The notes: generated from the sequence alone by a model not told the origin. A stretch of 64,000 nt of DNA from Candidatus Nitrosocosmicus franklandus (GCF_900696045.1 NZ_LR216287.1:434001-498000), one strand, 5' to 3'. Counted from the stretch's first letter, positions 45,455-56,006 are shown. A program made the numbers and translations.

Positions 45455-46336
45455 ATGAATCAAAAAAAAATCTACAAAGATGATACCAACCCGTTCTGGA
45501 ATATAAGATTATCAGTTTTAATATATTTTTTCATTTCGTTTGTAATAATTAGTATAATAGCCTTATCTGGAATCACAAAAAATTTAGACGAATCTATAGT
45601 AAATTTCTTTAGCAGTATACAAGAACCTAGCTTTGACCTAATTTTTATAATTGTTACTACCACCGCTGATACAATTAATTTGATAATAGCAGGATTCGTA
45701 CTCACCATTATCAAGAGAACAAGACGCTTTGGAATGATTCTATTAATATCACTTGTTGCCATAACAATTTTGGTAACCTATATCAAACCACTATTTGGTG
45801 TCGAACAACCCCAGCAAGAATTTGTGCCGTTAATCTCGTTACCGGAAAAATTTACTCTAGAACGAGATAGTTTTATGCCCTTCGCTCAAGCATTTTCTTA
45901 CCCGTCAAATCACATTGCTTCAGCAGTAGCCTTTAGTTTCATAGTAGGAGGGATTTCATATCTCCGTTCACACAAATTCGCTATTTCATTTTTGATAGCA
46001 TTTCCAATGCTAATTGGTTTTACAAAATTGTACTTGTTTCAACACAGCGTGACAGATTTGATAGGAGGGTACCTTTTTGGATTAATAGTGGTCAGTCTAA
46101 TAGTAAAGGGTTTAAAAGCAAATACTGAGACCATGAAAAGTAGAAAAGAGCCATCTCAAGTTGTCGAGAATGACGGTTTAAAAGGAATTGAAGATGTAAA
46201 AGGAGCAGAAAAGATTGAAAACATTGAGAATGAGGATGAAGTCCAAAAAGTAGGAAGAATAATAGATAAAGGATCTACAACTACTGCTGATGTAGACAAA
46301 AAAGAGAAACCCCAAAGAGACAACAAAAATTCATGA
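45455..46336 (+). CDS. PAP2-family membrane phosphatase
   Basis: The 293-aa product has about six membrane helices and PAP2 elements: YPSNHIASAVAF (with Asn where Gly is common in PSGH) and FQHSVTDLIGGYLFG. The Lys/Arg first motif is weak. Such enzymes cleave lipid phosphates. A charged cytoplasmic C-tail of about 70 residues (KGIEDVKGAEKIENIENEDE) is unusual. It follows sufU by 81 bases and may be separate. Confidence 0.8.
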   Translation: MNQKKIYKDDTNPFWNIRLSVLIYFFISFVIISIIALSGITKNLDESIVNFFSSIQEPSFDLIFIIVTTTADTINLIIAGFVLTIIKRTRRFGMILLISLVAITILVTYIKPLFGVEQPQQEFVPLISLPEKFTLERDSFMPFAQAFSYPSNHIASAVAFSFIVGGISYLRSHKFAISFLIAFPMLIGFTKLYLFQHSVTDLIGGYLFGLIVVSLIVKGLKANTETMKSRKEPSQVVENDGLKGIEDVKGAEKIENIENEDEVQKVGRIIDKGSTTTADVDKKEKPQRDNKNS

Positions 46337-46405
46337 GGATAAGAAAAAAGTAAAGACTTGCAATTCTCAAAGAGTATTTAGAAAAATTGTCACCGAATCA
46401 TGAAC

Positions 46406-46747
46406 TCATTCAAAATGATGAGAAAAAGAGGGATCAAAGAGTATCCAACCATAATGATCGCTATCGTGCACATATCGAAATTCCTTTATGTTGGCTTTTA
46501 ACTTTGAAGACCTAATTCCAGACAAAAGTTCGTTTTGTAAATACAATCCCATTTTCTTTGATTTATTACTTACCTCCTGGGAGTCCGTAACCCTTGGTAA
46601 AAGAATTCTAAAAGTAAAGTTATGATTTGAATAGCACTTTTTATAGTGGTCCAATATTTTCTTTGATATGCTTGGTATATCCTCGAAATTCACTACTTTG
46701 ACTGTGAAATCAGTCTTGAAGGATTTTAACGTCTGTGTGTTTACCAA
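46406..46747 (-). CDS. hypothetical protein
   Basis: 113 aa with alternating strands and helices: TDFTVKVVNFEDIPSISKKI, then NFTFRILLPRVTDSQEVSNK, ending HDSDHYGWILFDPSFSHHFE. It is probably a small alpha/beta domain; no family is recognised. Confidence 0.65.
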   Translation of the reverse strand: MVNTQTLKSFKTDFTVKVVNFEDIPSISKKILDHYKKCYSNHNFTFRILLPRVTDSQEVSNKSKKMGLYLQNELLSGIRSSKLKANIKEFRYVHDSDHYGWILFDPSFSHHFE

Positions 46748-46994
46748 TTAAAATAAATACAGACTCCGGACTATATTTATCATATTACTAAACCTCGACC
46801 TTTCTTTGCGTAATAATTGACTAATAGTGCTTGTGGAAGTATATTATAGTAATATTAGTAGTATTGGCAGAATAATCCATCTGTTTATTATCAGAAATGA
46901 CTATAGTAGACAAAATGCGGAAATGTGAATATGGTAGCGAAGCGAATAGAAGGGAATGTAACGGATACAAACCCTCAGACTTGCTGTTTTACCT

Positions 46995-47150
46995 TTAGGC
47001 TTTACCTTTTTTCTTAAACAAGGATTTTAATTTGTTCAGATTAGTTGACATGGATTTGATCGAAGTTTCTAACTTGTTTATCTCACTTAGGGCTTTGGAT
47101 TTATTGTCCCTATTTTCATCTGTTTTTTTCTCAATTTTCTTTGAACTCAT
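46995..47150 (-). CDS. 51-aa charged coiled-coil protein
   Basis: A short gene MSSKKIEKKTDENRDNKSKA ending in LNKLKSLFKKKGKA. Leu/Ile spacing in the second half (ALSEINKLETSIKSMSTNL) suggests a coiled coil, and the C-terminus is basic. No family is known; the even composition supports a real gene. Confidence 0.55.
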   Translation of the reverse strand: MSSKKIEKKTDENRDNKSKALSEINKLETSIKSMSTNLNKLKSLFKKKGKA

Positions 47151-47363
47151 ACTAAATCCTAAAAGTTAAAAAAATAAATAACACACGATTGAATCCTTAC
47201 GAAAATTCAAAGTGCACAATTAAATTCATGAATTCTATTATCAACTTTTCTTTATGGAAAATATTTATAGTGGCTATGAAAAGTTCAAGATAATCTAATT
47301 ATCAATTTATTAAATCCAATCAAATCAGTATTTTCTTAGACCTTGAATAATATTTTAATTAAA

Positions 47364-47374
47364 TTTAAATATAT
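47364..47374 (+). promoter_or_regulatory. probable TATA box of glutamate dehydrogenase gene
   Basis: TTTAAATATAT lies 26-36 bases upstream of the ATG at 47400, fitting an archaeal promoter with a very short leader. Confidence 0.5.
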
Positions 47375-47399
47375 CAAAATTTTTCCCTGATAGTGTATT

Positions 47400-48659
47400 A
47401 TGACAAATGAAAATAAAGATAACCCCTATCAAATGGCATTAAAACAACTTGATGAGACTGCAAAAATTATAAATTTAGATAAGGGTATTCACAAGATTCT
47501 TGCCAAACCAAAAAGAGTACTTACAGTGTCACTTCCTGTAAAAATGGACGACGGAAGTGTGGAAGTGTTCACAGGATTTAGATCACAACATAACGATGCT
47601 CGAGGCCCATTTAAAGGGGGAATCAGATATCATCCGCAAGTCACTATAGAAGAGGTTATGGCCTTATCTATGTGGATGACATGGAAATGTGCTATTGTTG
47701 GAATACCTCTAGGTGGGGGCAAGGGTGGAATCATCTGCGATCCAAAGAAAATGTCAAATGGTGAACTTGAAAGATTAACAAGAAGGTATGCTTACGCAAT
47801 CTCTGACATTATTGGTCCTTATACTGACATTCCTGCACCAGATGTATACACTGGAGGTCAGGAAATGGCATGGATAATGGACACTTACTCTACATTAAAG
47901 GGGAATTACGATCAGCCAGGAGTAATAACTGGAAAACCAATACCTATTGGAGGGTCGTTAGGACGTAACGAAGCAACAGGAAGAGGACTATCTTTTACCG
48001 TGAGAGAAGCCTCCAAGAGACAAAACATATCAATGAAGGATGCTACAGTTGTAGTGCAAGGATTTGGTAACGCGGGTCAATTCGCTGCCCAACTTGTTGA
48101 AGAACAAGGTGCAAAGATAATAGCAGTTTCTGATACTCAAGCGGCAATTATCAATAAGAATGGTTTTTCCGCAAATGAGTTGATTAAATATAAGAAAGAA
48201 AACAATACCATCAAGGGATTTCCCGGTTCATCCGAAATATCTAACGATGAATTACTAACTACAGAATGTACTATCTTAATTCCTGCTGCTTTAGAAAATC
48301 AAATTACTAGTGAAAATGCATCAAGAATCAAGACCAAAATAATTGCCGAAGCTGCAAACGGCCCTACTACTCCTGAAGCTGACCAAATACTCTATAACAA
48401 CGGCGTATTAGTCATCCCAGATGTATTAGCAAATAGTGGTGGTGTTACAGTATCCTACTTTGAGTGGCTCCAAAATCTGAGAAGAGAATATTGGAAGGAA
48501 GAAGAGGTAAACGATAGATTAGATGAGATAATGACCAGAGCATTTAAGGAGGTCTATGATGCCCATCTTAAATATAATACAAATATGCGTACAGCGAGCA
48601 TCGCTCTTGCTGTAAATAGGGTAGCCGAGGCTATACAGTTAAAAGGCATTTGGCCATAG
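47400..48659 (+). CDS. gdhA: glutamate dehydrogenase
   Basis: The 419-aa enzyme shows the Lys-containing substrate loop FKGGIRYHP, the catalytic GIPLGGGKGGI, PAPDVYTGG and a Rossmann dinucleotide part (VVVQGFGNAGQFAAQLVEEQ). It interconverts 2-oxoglutarate plus ammonia and glutamate, linking ammonia assimilation with carbon. The length is normal. Cofactor preference cannot be read. It is a single gene with its own TATA-like promoter. Confidence 0.97.
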   Translation: MTNENKDNPYQMALKQLDETAKIINLDKGIHKILAKPKRVLTVSLPVKMDDGSVEVFTGFRSQHNDARGPFKGGIRYHPQVTIEEVMALSMWMTWKCAIVGIPLGGGKGGIICDPKKMSNGELERLTRRYAYAISDIIGPYTDIPAPDVYTGGQEMAWIMDTYSTLKGNYDQPGVITGKPIPIGGSLGRNEATGRGLSFTVREASKRQNISMKDATVVVQGFGNAGQFAAQLVEEQGAKIIAVSDTQAAIINKNGFSANELIKYKKENNTIKGFPGSSEISNDELLTTECTILIPAALENQITSENASRIKTKIIAEAANGPTTPEADQILYNNGVLVIPDVLANSGGVTVSYFEWLQNLRREYWKEEEVNDRLDEIMTRAFKEVYDAHLKYNTNMRTASIALAVNRVAEAIQLKGIWP

Positions 48660-48950
48660 ACACCTTAATAAAATTTTTTTTTCTCAATTTCTATCTATGC
48701 AAGAGAAAGAAGGGACAGAGAGACAGAGTCAGACATTTACTGGCATATTATTTTAGTTTATCTATCCAATCAATCAATCAATTAACCAATCATTTACCGT
48801 ATTATATACACAAAAAAAATAACTTGCTAATATTATTACAATGTAAAGAAAGAAAAGCGCAAAAAAAATAATCTTGCTATTGACTAGATATCAATATGCA
48901 CTAGTGGTAGTAAAAGATAATAGTTCTCTACTTTTGCTACTATAAGTTTA
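48660..48950. other. intergenic, no gene seen
   Basis: AT-rich, with CAATCAAT repeats near 48768-48790. Short frames here have no coding character. Confidence 0.4.
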
Positions 48951-49301
48951 CTACTCAGTAGAGAATGAATGTCCACAAGAACAACTCTTTGTAACATTCG
49001 GATTGGTAATCTTAAAGCCAGATCCCATCAGACTTTCTATATAATCGACTACTGCGCCCTTGAGATATTTTTGGCTATAGTTGTCTACTAGTATCTTTAC
49101 ATTGTTTTGCTCCAAGACTACATCATCTTCATCAGGGTTCTCTTCAAATCCCATTCCGTATGATAGACCAGAGCAGCCACCACCAGTGACATATACTCTC
49201 AAATATAGATTATCTTTACCCTCTTGTTTCATAAATTCAGTTACTTTTTCAGCTGCCTTTGGGGTAACATCGAGAATCTTTGGTTGTTGAACACTTGCCA
49301 T
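48951..49301 (-). CDS. A-type iron-sulfur carrier (IscA/ErpA-like)
   Basis: 116 aa with the three conserved cysteines: one in GGCSGLSYGMGF and two in KSCSCGHSF, the A-type pattern. It receives Fe-S clusters and delivers them to apoproteins, consistent with SufS-SufU nearby. It ends close to the divergent gdhA region. Confidence 0.94.
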   Translation of the reverse strand: MASVQQPKILDVTPKAAEKVTEFMKQEGKDNLYLRVYVTGGGCSGLSYGMGFEENPDEDDVVLEQNNVKILVDNYSQKYLKGAVVDYIESLMGSGFKITNPNVTKSCSCGHSFSTE

Positions 49302-49400
49302 GATATATTATATTTATGTAAACAAATTTAATAAGGTTTTCCTATAAATAAACCAAAAAAAAGAGACAAACCTTGTAAAAATTAGATGGTTTTTTGCGGT

Positions 49401-51521
49401 CTATTTCTTTGAAAGTGCTGCCCATTTAGCAAGGGCACTTGCAGCTACACTCCATGTATTTACAGACTGATAAACCGGAACATTATTGTCCTCCAACCTA
49501 TTGGCCATCTTTTGCGTAAATGGACCACCAAGTGCACCAACTAGAATAGGTTTCTTGCCTTGTTTGTTAAAATCTGCTAAAATATCTACAATCTTTTCTT
49601 CAAGTGGATCGTCTTGAAAAACAAACCAAGGCATGATAATATCTACGTTAGGATCATCCATGAAGGTCTGAATTGCAAATCTATAATCATCTGCATTGGC
49701 GGAGCCAGTAACATCACAAGGATTGCCTATAACATAGGTAGCAGGATAATGTTCTTTAAATGATTTCATGCTTTGGTCACTGAGGGTTGCTACCTGTAAT
49801 CCCAATCTTTCAAATTGATCGATAGCAGCAATAATTGGTCCGGCGCCGTTTGTTACCATTGCGACTCTATTGCCCGAAGGTATGGGTTGCCAAGACAGAG
49901 CCTTCAAAGAAGCTGTTAGTTCATCGTAACTATCTACTGAAATTATACCACTCTGAGAAAAGGCACCCTTTACAACACTATAAGTTCCCCCAAGAGATCC
50001 AGTATGTGATGCTGCCTGCTTTGCTCCTCGAGTCGTTCTACCATTCTTAAAGACCACAATAGGTTTCTTTTTTTCATTAATGACTCGTTTAGCCGTATTA
50101 ACAAACTTTCGACCGTCACCCAATCCCTCGACATACAATCCAATAACTTTGGTCTGTGGGTCCTCGGCCAAATACCAAATCATATCAGCTTCATCAACAT
50201 CAGAACGGTTTCCGTAAGAGATCATTTTACTCATACCAAACGGGTAAGAGTGTTCCATGAATGCGATACCTATTGTGCCGCTTTGTGATAAGAATGCTAC
50301 GTTTCCATTTTTAGGTCTCAACATACGCTCATGGCCCTGAAATGCACAATCCAATCTATTTTCACCATTAAACATGCCAATACAGTTAGGTCCGATTATA
50401 CGAATTTTTAGTTGGGAAGACAGATCCTTTATTTGTTGTTCGATTGCAGCCCTCTCTCCACCAAGTTCTTTGCCACCACCAGAAATAATGACGACATTAT
50501 GAATAGATTTTTGTCCGCAGATTTTTAACAAGTCAGGAACAAATTTCAAATCTACAGTAACTACAACTACATCAACGGGTTCATTTATATCCTCTAGGCT
50601 CTTGTATGCAGGGATTCCCATTATTTCTGGATATCCCTTCGCATTTACTGGATATACCTTTCCTTTGTAATCATGTTTTACCAGAGTCTCTAACACGGAA
50701 TTGCCTACCTTTCCTACCTCAGGAGAAGCCCCTATAAGAGCCACCGACTTTGCATTAAAGAACCGATCCATATGAGTTGAATTTGGTTGGCTTTGAGAAA
50801 CTACATCGTAGTTTGGCTTTTCAGATAGCAAGATCTTTGCATCAGCGACAAAATAACTACTCGGATATACGATTAATGGATTGAAATCGATACTCTCATA
50901 ATACGGAGAAATATCATATCCTAGCTTTCCAATGTTAAGCAGGGCATCAGATAGAACATTTAGATCTATTGGCTCTGATCCTCGGTATCCTTTTAGAAGC
51001 ATTTTGCCTTGCAGTTCCTCGATCATCTGTAAAGCATCATCCTTTGTAATAGGCAGAACTCTAAATGAAACATCCTTGAATAATTCAGTAAAGATCCCCC
51101 CTAATCCCACCATTATTACAGGACCAAATTGAGGATCATTTTGTAACCCAACGATCATCTCAACACCTTTTGGAACCATTTTTTCAAGAAGAACACCTTT
51201 TACGTCGTACTCCTTTGATAATCTATTATACATGTCATTAAAGGCGGATCTTACAGATTCTTCATCTCTTAAGTCAATTTTAACTCCTCCCACATCAGTC
51301 TTGTGCAAAATTTGTGGAGAAACAATTTTCGCGACCAGTGGAAACCCGAGTCTTTTTGCCTCAGTCACAGCAGACTCTTCATCTTTTACCAAGGCAAACC
51401 CAGGTACTGAAATATTATAATCGGAAAGAATACCTTTTGCGGTTTCCTCTGTTATAACCTTAACTTCATTCTTAAAAGAATCTTCAAATATAGATTTTAT
51501 TTTATTTTGATCGGTCAACAA
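49401..51521 (-). CDS. ADP-forming acyl-CoA synthetase
   Basis: The 706-aa protein has an N-terminal ATP-grasp domain (about 20-225; [40 protein letters not shown]). The CoA-binding/ligase domains follow ([38 protein letters not shown]). The phospho-His sits in [12 protein letters not shown]. In thaumarchaea such enzymes activate 3-hydroxypropionate or 4-hydroxybutyrate in the CO2-fixation cycle; acetate is another option. The substrate cannot be told from sequence here. Confidence 0.92.
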   Translation of the reverse strand: MLTDQNKIKSIFEDSFKNEVKVITEETAKGILSDYNISVPGFALVKDEESAVTEAKRLGFPLVAKIVSPQILHKTDVGGVKIDLRDEESVRSAFNDMYNRLSKEYDVKGVLLEKMVPKGVEMIVGLQNDPQFGPVIMVGLGGIFTELFKDVSFRVLPITKDDALQMIEELQGKMLLKGYRGSEPIDLNVLSDALLNIGKLGYDISPYYESIDFNPLIVYPSSYFVADAKILLSEKPNYDVVSQSQPNSTHMDRFFNAKSVALIGASPEVGKVGNSVLETLVKHDYKGKVYPVNAKGYPEIMGIPAYKSLEDINEPVDVVVVTVDLKFVPDLLKICGQKSIHNVVIISGGGKELGGERAAIEQQIKDLSSQLKIRIIGPNCIGMFNGENRLDCAFQGHERMLRPKNGNVAFLSQSGTIGIAFMEHSYPFGMSKMISYGNRSDVDEADMIWYLAEDPQTKVIGLYVEGLGDGRKFVNTAKRVINEKKKPIVVFKNGRTTRGAKQAASHTGSLGGTYSVVKGAFSQSGIISVDSYDELTASLKALSWQPIPSGNRVAMVTNGAGPIIAAIDQFERLGLQVATLSDQSMKSFKEHYPATYVIGNPCDVTGSANADDYRFAIQTFMDDPNVDIIMPWFVFQDDPLEEKIVDILADFNKQGKKPILVGALGGPFTQKMANRLEDNNVPVYQSVNTWSVAASALAKWAALSKK

Positions 51522-51694
51522 AACTCCAATACTCTATTCGGTTTAAAAATTTTCCTTACACTCTAAATGTAAAATTAGGCTGGATTATTACCCAAAATAT
51601 TGATTATATAATAATAATAAATCAACATAAAGCAGGCAGCTTGCCAATGTATTTTAGATCTGGAATTTACGAACTTATTTACTTTTGGTCTATA

Positions 51695-52453
51695 TCACTT
51701 GTAAGCTACTACTATTATTGCACCCCCTAACAGTTTTTTTTTAAAATCTACCTTTGAAAATCTTTTTGATAAAAGCTGCTTTAAAACATTATTTTTTGGC
51801 CATCGTAAATAAGTACCATACAAAGTCCGAAATGGCAGTCCTTTCCTACCGGCTGTTAAATAGGCCAATATCACTAAGAAATATTTCAAATAAATAGTCA
51901 CTAATGCTCGCAATAGAAAATTGTCAGGCTTTCCCAAATCTACTATTAAGAACCGACCATCATCTTTTAGGACACGGTGAATTTCCTCAAAGGCTTGTTC
52001 AAGGTCAATTGAGTCGCGTATGGAATAACCACAAATAACGGCGTCAAAGGATTCAGATTTAAATGGTATTTTTTCAAAAACCCCGCTGCACAAACAGTAA
52101 TTAAAGTCATACCCTTTGAAGTTACTAGAAATGTTTTTTAGCATTTCTGGAATTGGATCGTAAAAGTGGATCGTTACGTCTTTTGAAACATTCTCAAGAA
52201 CTAGTTTTGACATATTTCCGTAACCCGAACCTGCATCAAGCACTTTATTACCAGGAAAAACAGATTTAATAATGCCTTCAGTTCTAAATTGATTATCTCT
52301 TCCCAAAGATATGGCACTGTTTACCTTATCGTATACAGGAATGATGTTTCTAAGAATCCTGATGACTTCATTCCAATATGTGCTTCCTAGGCCATGTCCA
52401 TTCAATAGGAAAGATATTGTAGGGGAGGTATTGAGTTTTTGTATAAAAGGCAA
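51695..52453 (-). CDS. class I SAM-dependent methyltransferase (UbiE-like)
   Basis: The 252-aa product has motif I VLDAGSGYGNMSKLVLE, an acidic FYDPIPEML strand, and VICGYSIRDSIDLEQAFEEI as motif IV. The start is proximal to LNTSPTISFLLNGHGLGSTY. The UbiE-like layout fits quinone or small-lipid methylation, and AOA do carry methylated quinones; that is inference. The N-terminus may act as a cap over the substrate. Confidence 0.83.
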   Translation of the reverse strand: MPFIQKLNTSPTISFLLNGHGLGSTYWNEVIRILRNIIPVYDKVNSAISLGRDNQFRTEGIIKSVFPGNKVLDAGSGYGNMSKLVLENVSKDVTIHFYDPIPEMLKNISSNFKGYDFNYCLCSGVFEKIPFKSESFDAVICGYSIRDSIDLEQAFEEIHRVLKDDGRFLIVDLGKPDNFLLRALVTIYLKYFLVILAYLTAGRKGLPFRTLYGTYLRWPKNNVLKQLLSKRFSKVDFKKKLLGGAIIVVAYK

Positions 52454-52770
52454 AGGGATAAATTATGATTGATTGATTACTAAAGACACCACTGTCGACA
52501 TAATAATTTGTCATTTACATAGTTCAAAAGATAAAGCAGATTTCTTGGTTTAATACTACTAACTACCTTCATTCACGTATTTTATATCTCGGATTTTTAG
52601 CACGCTTTTTGGATTTTTTTGCACCTGTTCCAGTGTTTTTTGATCCGAGACAAAGCCAATCGAATAAGATGAATTCAAGAATCAAAGAATAAGAAATGAC
52701 CAGCGAAATCGGAAGAAAATTAGAAAGGACCCTTTCATCATTATCAATTTCATGATGGGGACCAATACAT

Positions 52771-53400
52771 ATGAGTAACATTATAACTGTTGGAGGATTA
52801 AAAGCTAGAGTATTCGTAGTCGCTTTTTTCGATTCCAATGTCAAGAGAGTTTATGAAGAGATAAAGAAAAACTCAGATTACAATAATCTAGATCTTATTT
52901 TTGTAAATGCCCATCTTGTGTTTGGCATAGAACACATTATTGGAATAATGAAAATAATAAATGAGCGAAAGCGAAGAAACATTGTTTCTGAAATCAAGAA
53001 TTTAGAAGTGGAATTCTTGATGAGAATATGTTGTACCGACCAGATAAGTGAAGCTTTAAGGTTAAATTTCGGGGACAAATCTAACAAGGATTTTGTGATA
53101 ATAATTCTAACAGATGATAATAATAGTCAGAAACTAATGGGAATTGAAAAGGAATTTGAAAGGTATGGTACTGTCAAATATGCCAGCAAAGAAAAAAATG
53201 ACAATAATGGGATTACCAGTTATCAATACGACTCACGAGATAAAGAAGAGATATTGATTCCCTCAGACAATTCAAAAAGAGATTATATTATTAACACTCT
53301 TTTTAAAGAAAAGATCAAAGCACCCAGATCAGAGTTATTTACAAATGATATTGAATTCCTAAAATTTCTGGTCGAAAGAGCAGCGATTTCATTGGGATAA
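52771..53400 (+). CDS. Cgi121-like KEOPS subunit
   Basis: The 209-aa product shows the Cgi121 signature: LIFVNAHLVFGIEHIIGIMK (an ADLV..REHL-type helix), LEVEFLMRICCTDQISEALR (the ILLYAAGTRQI helix) and the strand DFVIIILTDDNN, with a C-terminal extension of about 60 residues. KEOPS makes t6A37 on tRNAs reading ANN codons. The family typically ends earlier, so the tail is unusual. The sua5 and Tan1-like genes nearby work in the same or related modification steps. Confidence 0.78.
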   Translation: MSNIITVGGLKARVFVVAFFDSNVKRVYEEIKKNSDYNNLDLIFVNAHLVFGIEHIIGIMKIINERKRRNIVSEIKNLEVEFLMRICCTDQISEALRLNFGDKSNKDFVIIILTDDNNSQKLMGIEKEFERYGTVKYASKEKNDNNGITSYQYDSRDKEEILIPSDNSKRDYIINTLFKEKIKAPRSELFTNDIEFLKFLVERAAISLG

Positions 53401-53441
53401 AGTATTTTTTGCAATCCTAATCTAGATAAATAAAAGAAACA

Positions 53442-53972
53442 TCAATCGGATACTCTTTTTTCAATCATTGAACTAAACATCGAATTAGGAGACAATACAG
53501 AGATACCCGAATATTTCCCGATTATCTCTACTAAAAGGATCCATTGAGGATCAGACAAATCCACCGGCAATTTAAGATGAGGTCCCACCGCATCTATTAC
53601 ATCCATCTTTTTTATAGGAGTATGTCTTTTTTCAACCAGAATTTTTATAGTTTGATCATGAGGAATATTCGATTCATCAAGTAATTTTAAGAGTGCATTC
53701 TTAATATTCTCAATATCTGTCGTTACTACTGTCTGGATTGGAATAAATCGCAACAAATACCTAATCTCCCACATCGACGTTTCTAATTTTGTCCTCAAAA
53801 ATTTGATAAACTCGCAAGGGTCTTTAGAACATTGTCCAACTATCAATCCTGAAACATTGGTCTCCTGAACCTCCACAGTAGTCTCTCCAAATTCATAAAA
53901 CAAGTCTTCTAGCTCATTTATCAGATCTTCCTCCCTGTACCTGAACGTTGTAGCGACAAAATTGAAATTCAT
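53442..53972 (-). CDS. THUMP-domain protein (Tan1-like)
   Basis: From ATG 53972 the protein is 176 aa and begins MNFNFVATTFRYREEDLINE. It contains a THUMP-like pattern: an N-terminal alpha/beta part with SKDPCEFIKFLRTKLETSMW and a C-terminal TIKILVEKRHTPIKKMDVID. The short Tan1-like form helps make N4-acetylcytidine in some tRNAs by supporting the acetyltransferase. The start sits four bases past the sua5 stop, so the two genes share an operon. Confidence 0.78.
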   Translation of the reverse strand: MNFNFVATTFRYREEDLINELEDLFYEFGETTVEVQETNVSGLIVGQCSKDPCEFIKFLRTKLETSMWEIRYLLRFIPIQTVVTTDIENIKNALLKLLDESNIPHDQTIKILVEKRHTPIKKMDVIDAVGPHLKLPVDLSDPQWILLVEIIGKYSGISVLSPNSMFSSMIEKRVSD

Positions 53973-53976
53973 AATT

Positions 53977-54900
53977 TTAAAGTCTAACCTTTCCAATAGC
54001 TTTGAGTACCTCAATAATTTTATCTTTTGGTACTGATCCTTCACGGATTATCTTGGGTTGATTGTCGTGTGTAAGGTCTACAATTGTAGATTCCATCCTA
54101 CTTATTTTGATCGCCTGAGATTCTCTGGCAGCAACAATAGATGATGGAGTTGCTGGTGCAGCTGATGTTGTAGATGTAGACACCTCTCCTAATAGCGAAT
54201 TTGATCGAGTTAATCTGGCATCAACAGAAAATAATCTTTGATTCGGATAGTTTAGTGATGTTCCCTCTGCCAATCCCTTTCCTGCTGTAGTCGCCTGTAT
54301 TTCTTGTGGTAATCGTCCTTCACAAATCGATACAAAATATCCTGGCGGTGTACCCAGTCTGGTCTTATCATAAACTAGAGCATCGCACTTTGAAACTAAT
54401 CGCATGTCTAATTCGCCAAGATTCTCAGGTGATGGTTCTTTGGAAATATTGGCACTAGTTCCTACCAGAAACTTGGTCTTGGTTGCACCAATAATATCTC
54501 TTGTACATTGGCTTCCTGGTACACGTAAGGCGATAGACTGGTTGACAGAATCAACGACGTATTTGGAGAACCTAACATTCCCACTGCCAATATTATCAGT
54601 ATGGGAATTTAGAACCAGAGTCAATTGACCAGGCCAAAATTTGTCCATCAAAATCTTCGCAGGTTTGGAAATTTGAGCAACTTTAGTAACCATTGATTGG
54701 GAAAAAGTTAATAATGGAAGGGTTTTATTCATAGGGCGGTTTTTGAGCTTAAATAGTTTTAACACAGCAAGCTCGTTGGTTGGATCACATCCAATTCCAT
54801 AAACAGTATCAGTAGGAAATATCACAATGCCTCCTTCGTCAATTATTTTGGCACATTTGCTCAATTCATTAGTACAAGAACAATCTAAAGTAATTACCAC
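53977..54900 (-). CDS. threonylcarbamoyl-AMP synthase (Sua5/YrdC/TsaC)
   Basis: The 307-aa protein has the YrdC core (about 10-205): PTDTVYGIGCDPTNELAVLK, KNRPMNKTLPLL (K/R nucleotide part), WPGQLTLVL and TSANISKEP. It makes threonylcarbamoyl-AMP from Thr, bicarbonate and ATP for the KEOPS complex. A Ser/Thr/Ala-rich linker and C-terminal segment (IIREGSVPKDKIIEVLKAI) make up the Sua5 extension. It is followed in operon by the Tan1-like gene; the Cgi121-like gene lies next to this pair on the other strand. Confidence 0.93.
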   Translation of the reverse strand: MVITLDCSCTNELSKCAKIIDEGGIVIFPTDTVYGIGCDPTNELAVLKLFKLKNRPMNKTLPLLTFSQSMVTKVAQISKPAKILMDKFWPGQLTLVLNSHTDNIGSGNVRFSKYVVDSVNQSIALRVPGSQCTRDIIGATKTKFLVGTSANISKEPSPENLGELDMRLVSKCDALVYDKTRLGTPPGYFVSICEGRLPQEIQATTAGKGLAEGTSLNYPNQRLFSVDARLTRSNSLLGEVSTSTTSAAPATPSSIVAARESQAIKISRMESTIVDLTHDNQPKIIREGSVPKDKIIEVLKAIGKVRL

Positions 54901-55050
54901 TAAAATTATAAAGTGTCGCAGTTAATTTATTCTATCCCTTCCTTCTTGACTTGCTTGAAATATTCAAAAAGCGTTTTTGAATTAAAAAAAATGTTTAAAA
55001 TTATAAAGCTATTAGAAAAGCATTTATACTAGTCTTGGTAAATATTGCCA

Positions 55051-55929
55051 ATGTCACACAATATCGATGTATTGGGTGGGGAGGGAATTTATAATTCTGA
55101 AAAGCTATTACTTAAAGAAAAGGTTGGCCAGCAAACACAAGAGGAAGAGAACAACCTGTTACACCTGACTGAGACATACAGACTTCCTATCACCGTCGTA
55201 TTCTGGGACATTAGTGGTTTTTCCAGGTTGGCAAAAATATTTTATGAATTAGATCAAGAAGATTTCTTGCTTGAGTTTTTGGAGAAATATTATAGAATTA
55301 CAAGAAATGTAATTAACAGGAATAATGGTGTGTGGGATAAGGCCATTGGTGATGGCGTCATGTCATGGTTTGGATCATTGGACATCGATCACAATCAATT
55401 CTCACCATCGACGCCAAATTCTCATGATAGAGATGATAATGATGATGGGGCCTTGAACGCGGTAAAAGCAGCCATCGAATTACGAAGTCGCTTTAAATGT
55501 TTAAAAAATGAATTAAGAATTGAGTGGACAAATAGACTAGAAAAATTATCAGCATCAATTGCATCTAAAACAAAACTAAATTGTAAGGACAAGATGCCAT
55601 CAGAAACGTTAAAACAACAATCACAGCATGAAAACAGCAAAATATTACACGGACCTCTCTCTAAACTACCTGATTTTGATTTAAAATGCGGTATAAATAC
55701 CGGTTTTGTACGTATTTGCTTGCTATATAACCAGTTTACTGCTGTTGGCACCAATGTCAACCTTGCCAGTAGGTTACAAGAATTTGCAGAAACAGATCAG
55801 ATAGTGATATCTAGTTCAACTCGAAGAAAAATAAGAAATGAAAAAATCATGATTCGTAAAATAATTATCAATTCTAATAACACCATAAAGTCATTTGAGG
55901 ATACAGATTGCTGCTATGAAATTATATAA
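55051..55929 (+). CDS. class III adenylate/guanylate cyclase
   Basis: From ATG 55051 (a TTG two codons earlier is possible) the 292-aa protein has a single cyclase catalytic domain. The first metal Asp is in VVFWDISGFS, the substrate Lys and second metal Asp in KAIGDGVMSWFG, and Asn and Arg in GTNVNLASRLQ, so all catalytic residues appear intact. An insert of about 90 residues with Asp/Ser-rich parts splits the domain. No receptor, HAMP or membrane part is present. It probably makes cAMP or cGMP; a cyclic-nucleotide-binding partner is not in the window. Confidence 0.85.
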   Translation: MSHNIDVLGGEGIYNSEKLLLKEKVGQQTQEEENNLLHLTETYRLPITVVFWDISGFSRLAKIFYELDQEDFLLEFLEKYYRITRNVINRNNGVWDKAIGDGVMSWFGSLDIDHNQFSPSTPNSHDRDDNDDGALNAVKAAIELRSRFKCLKNELRIEWTNRLEKLSASIASKTKLNCKDKMPSETLKQQSQHENSKILHGPLSKLPDFDLKCGINTGFVRICLLYNQFTAVGTNVNLASRLQEFAETDQIVISSSTRRKIRNEKIMIRKIIINSNNTIKSFEDTDCCYEII

Positions 55930-56006
55930 ACAGAATTGAAAACGATAATAACGAAAGGATTTTTATTTGATTTCCTTCAATATTACTTTCAGATATACAG
56001 ATTAAA

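Noticed and set aside
49401-51521. Assigning the acyl-CoA synthetase to 3-hydroxypropionate or 4-hydroxybutyrate
   Set aside because: Both enzymes share this architecture and the sequence alone does not separate them, so only the ADP-forming family was called.
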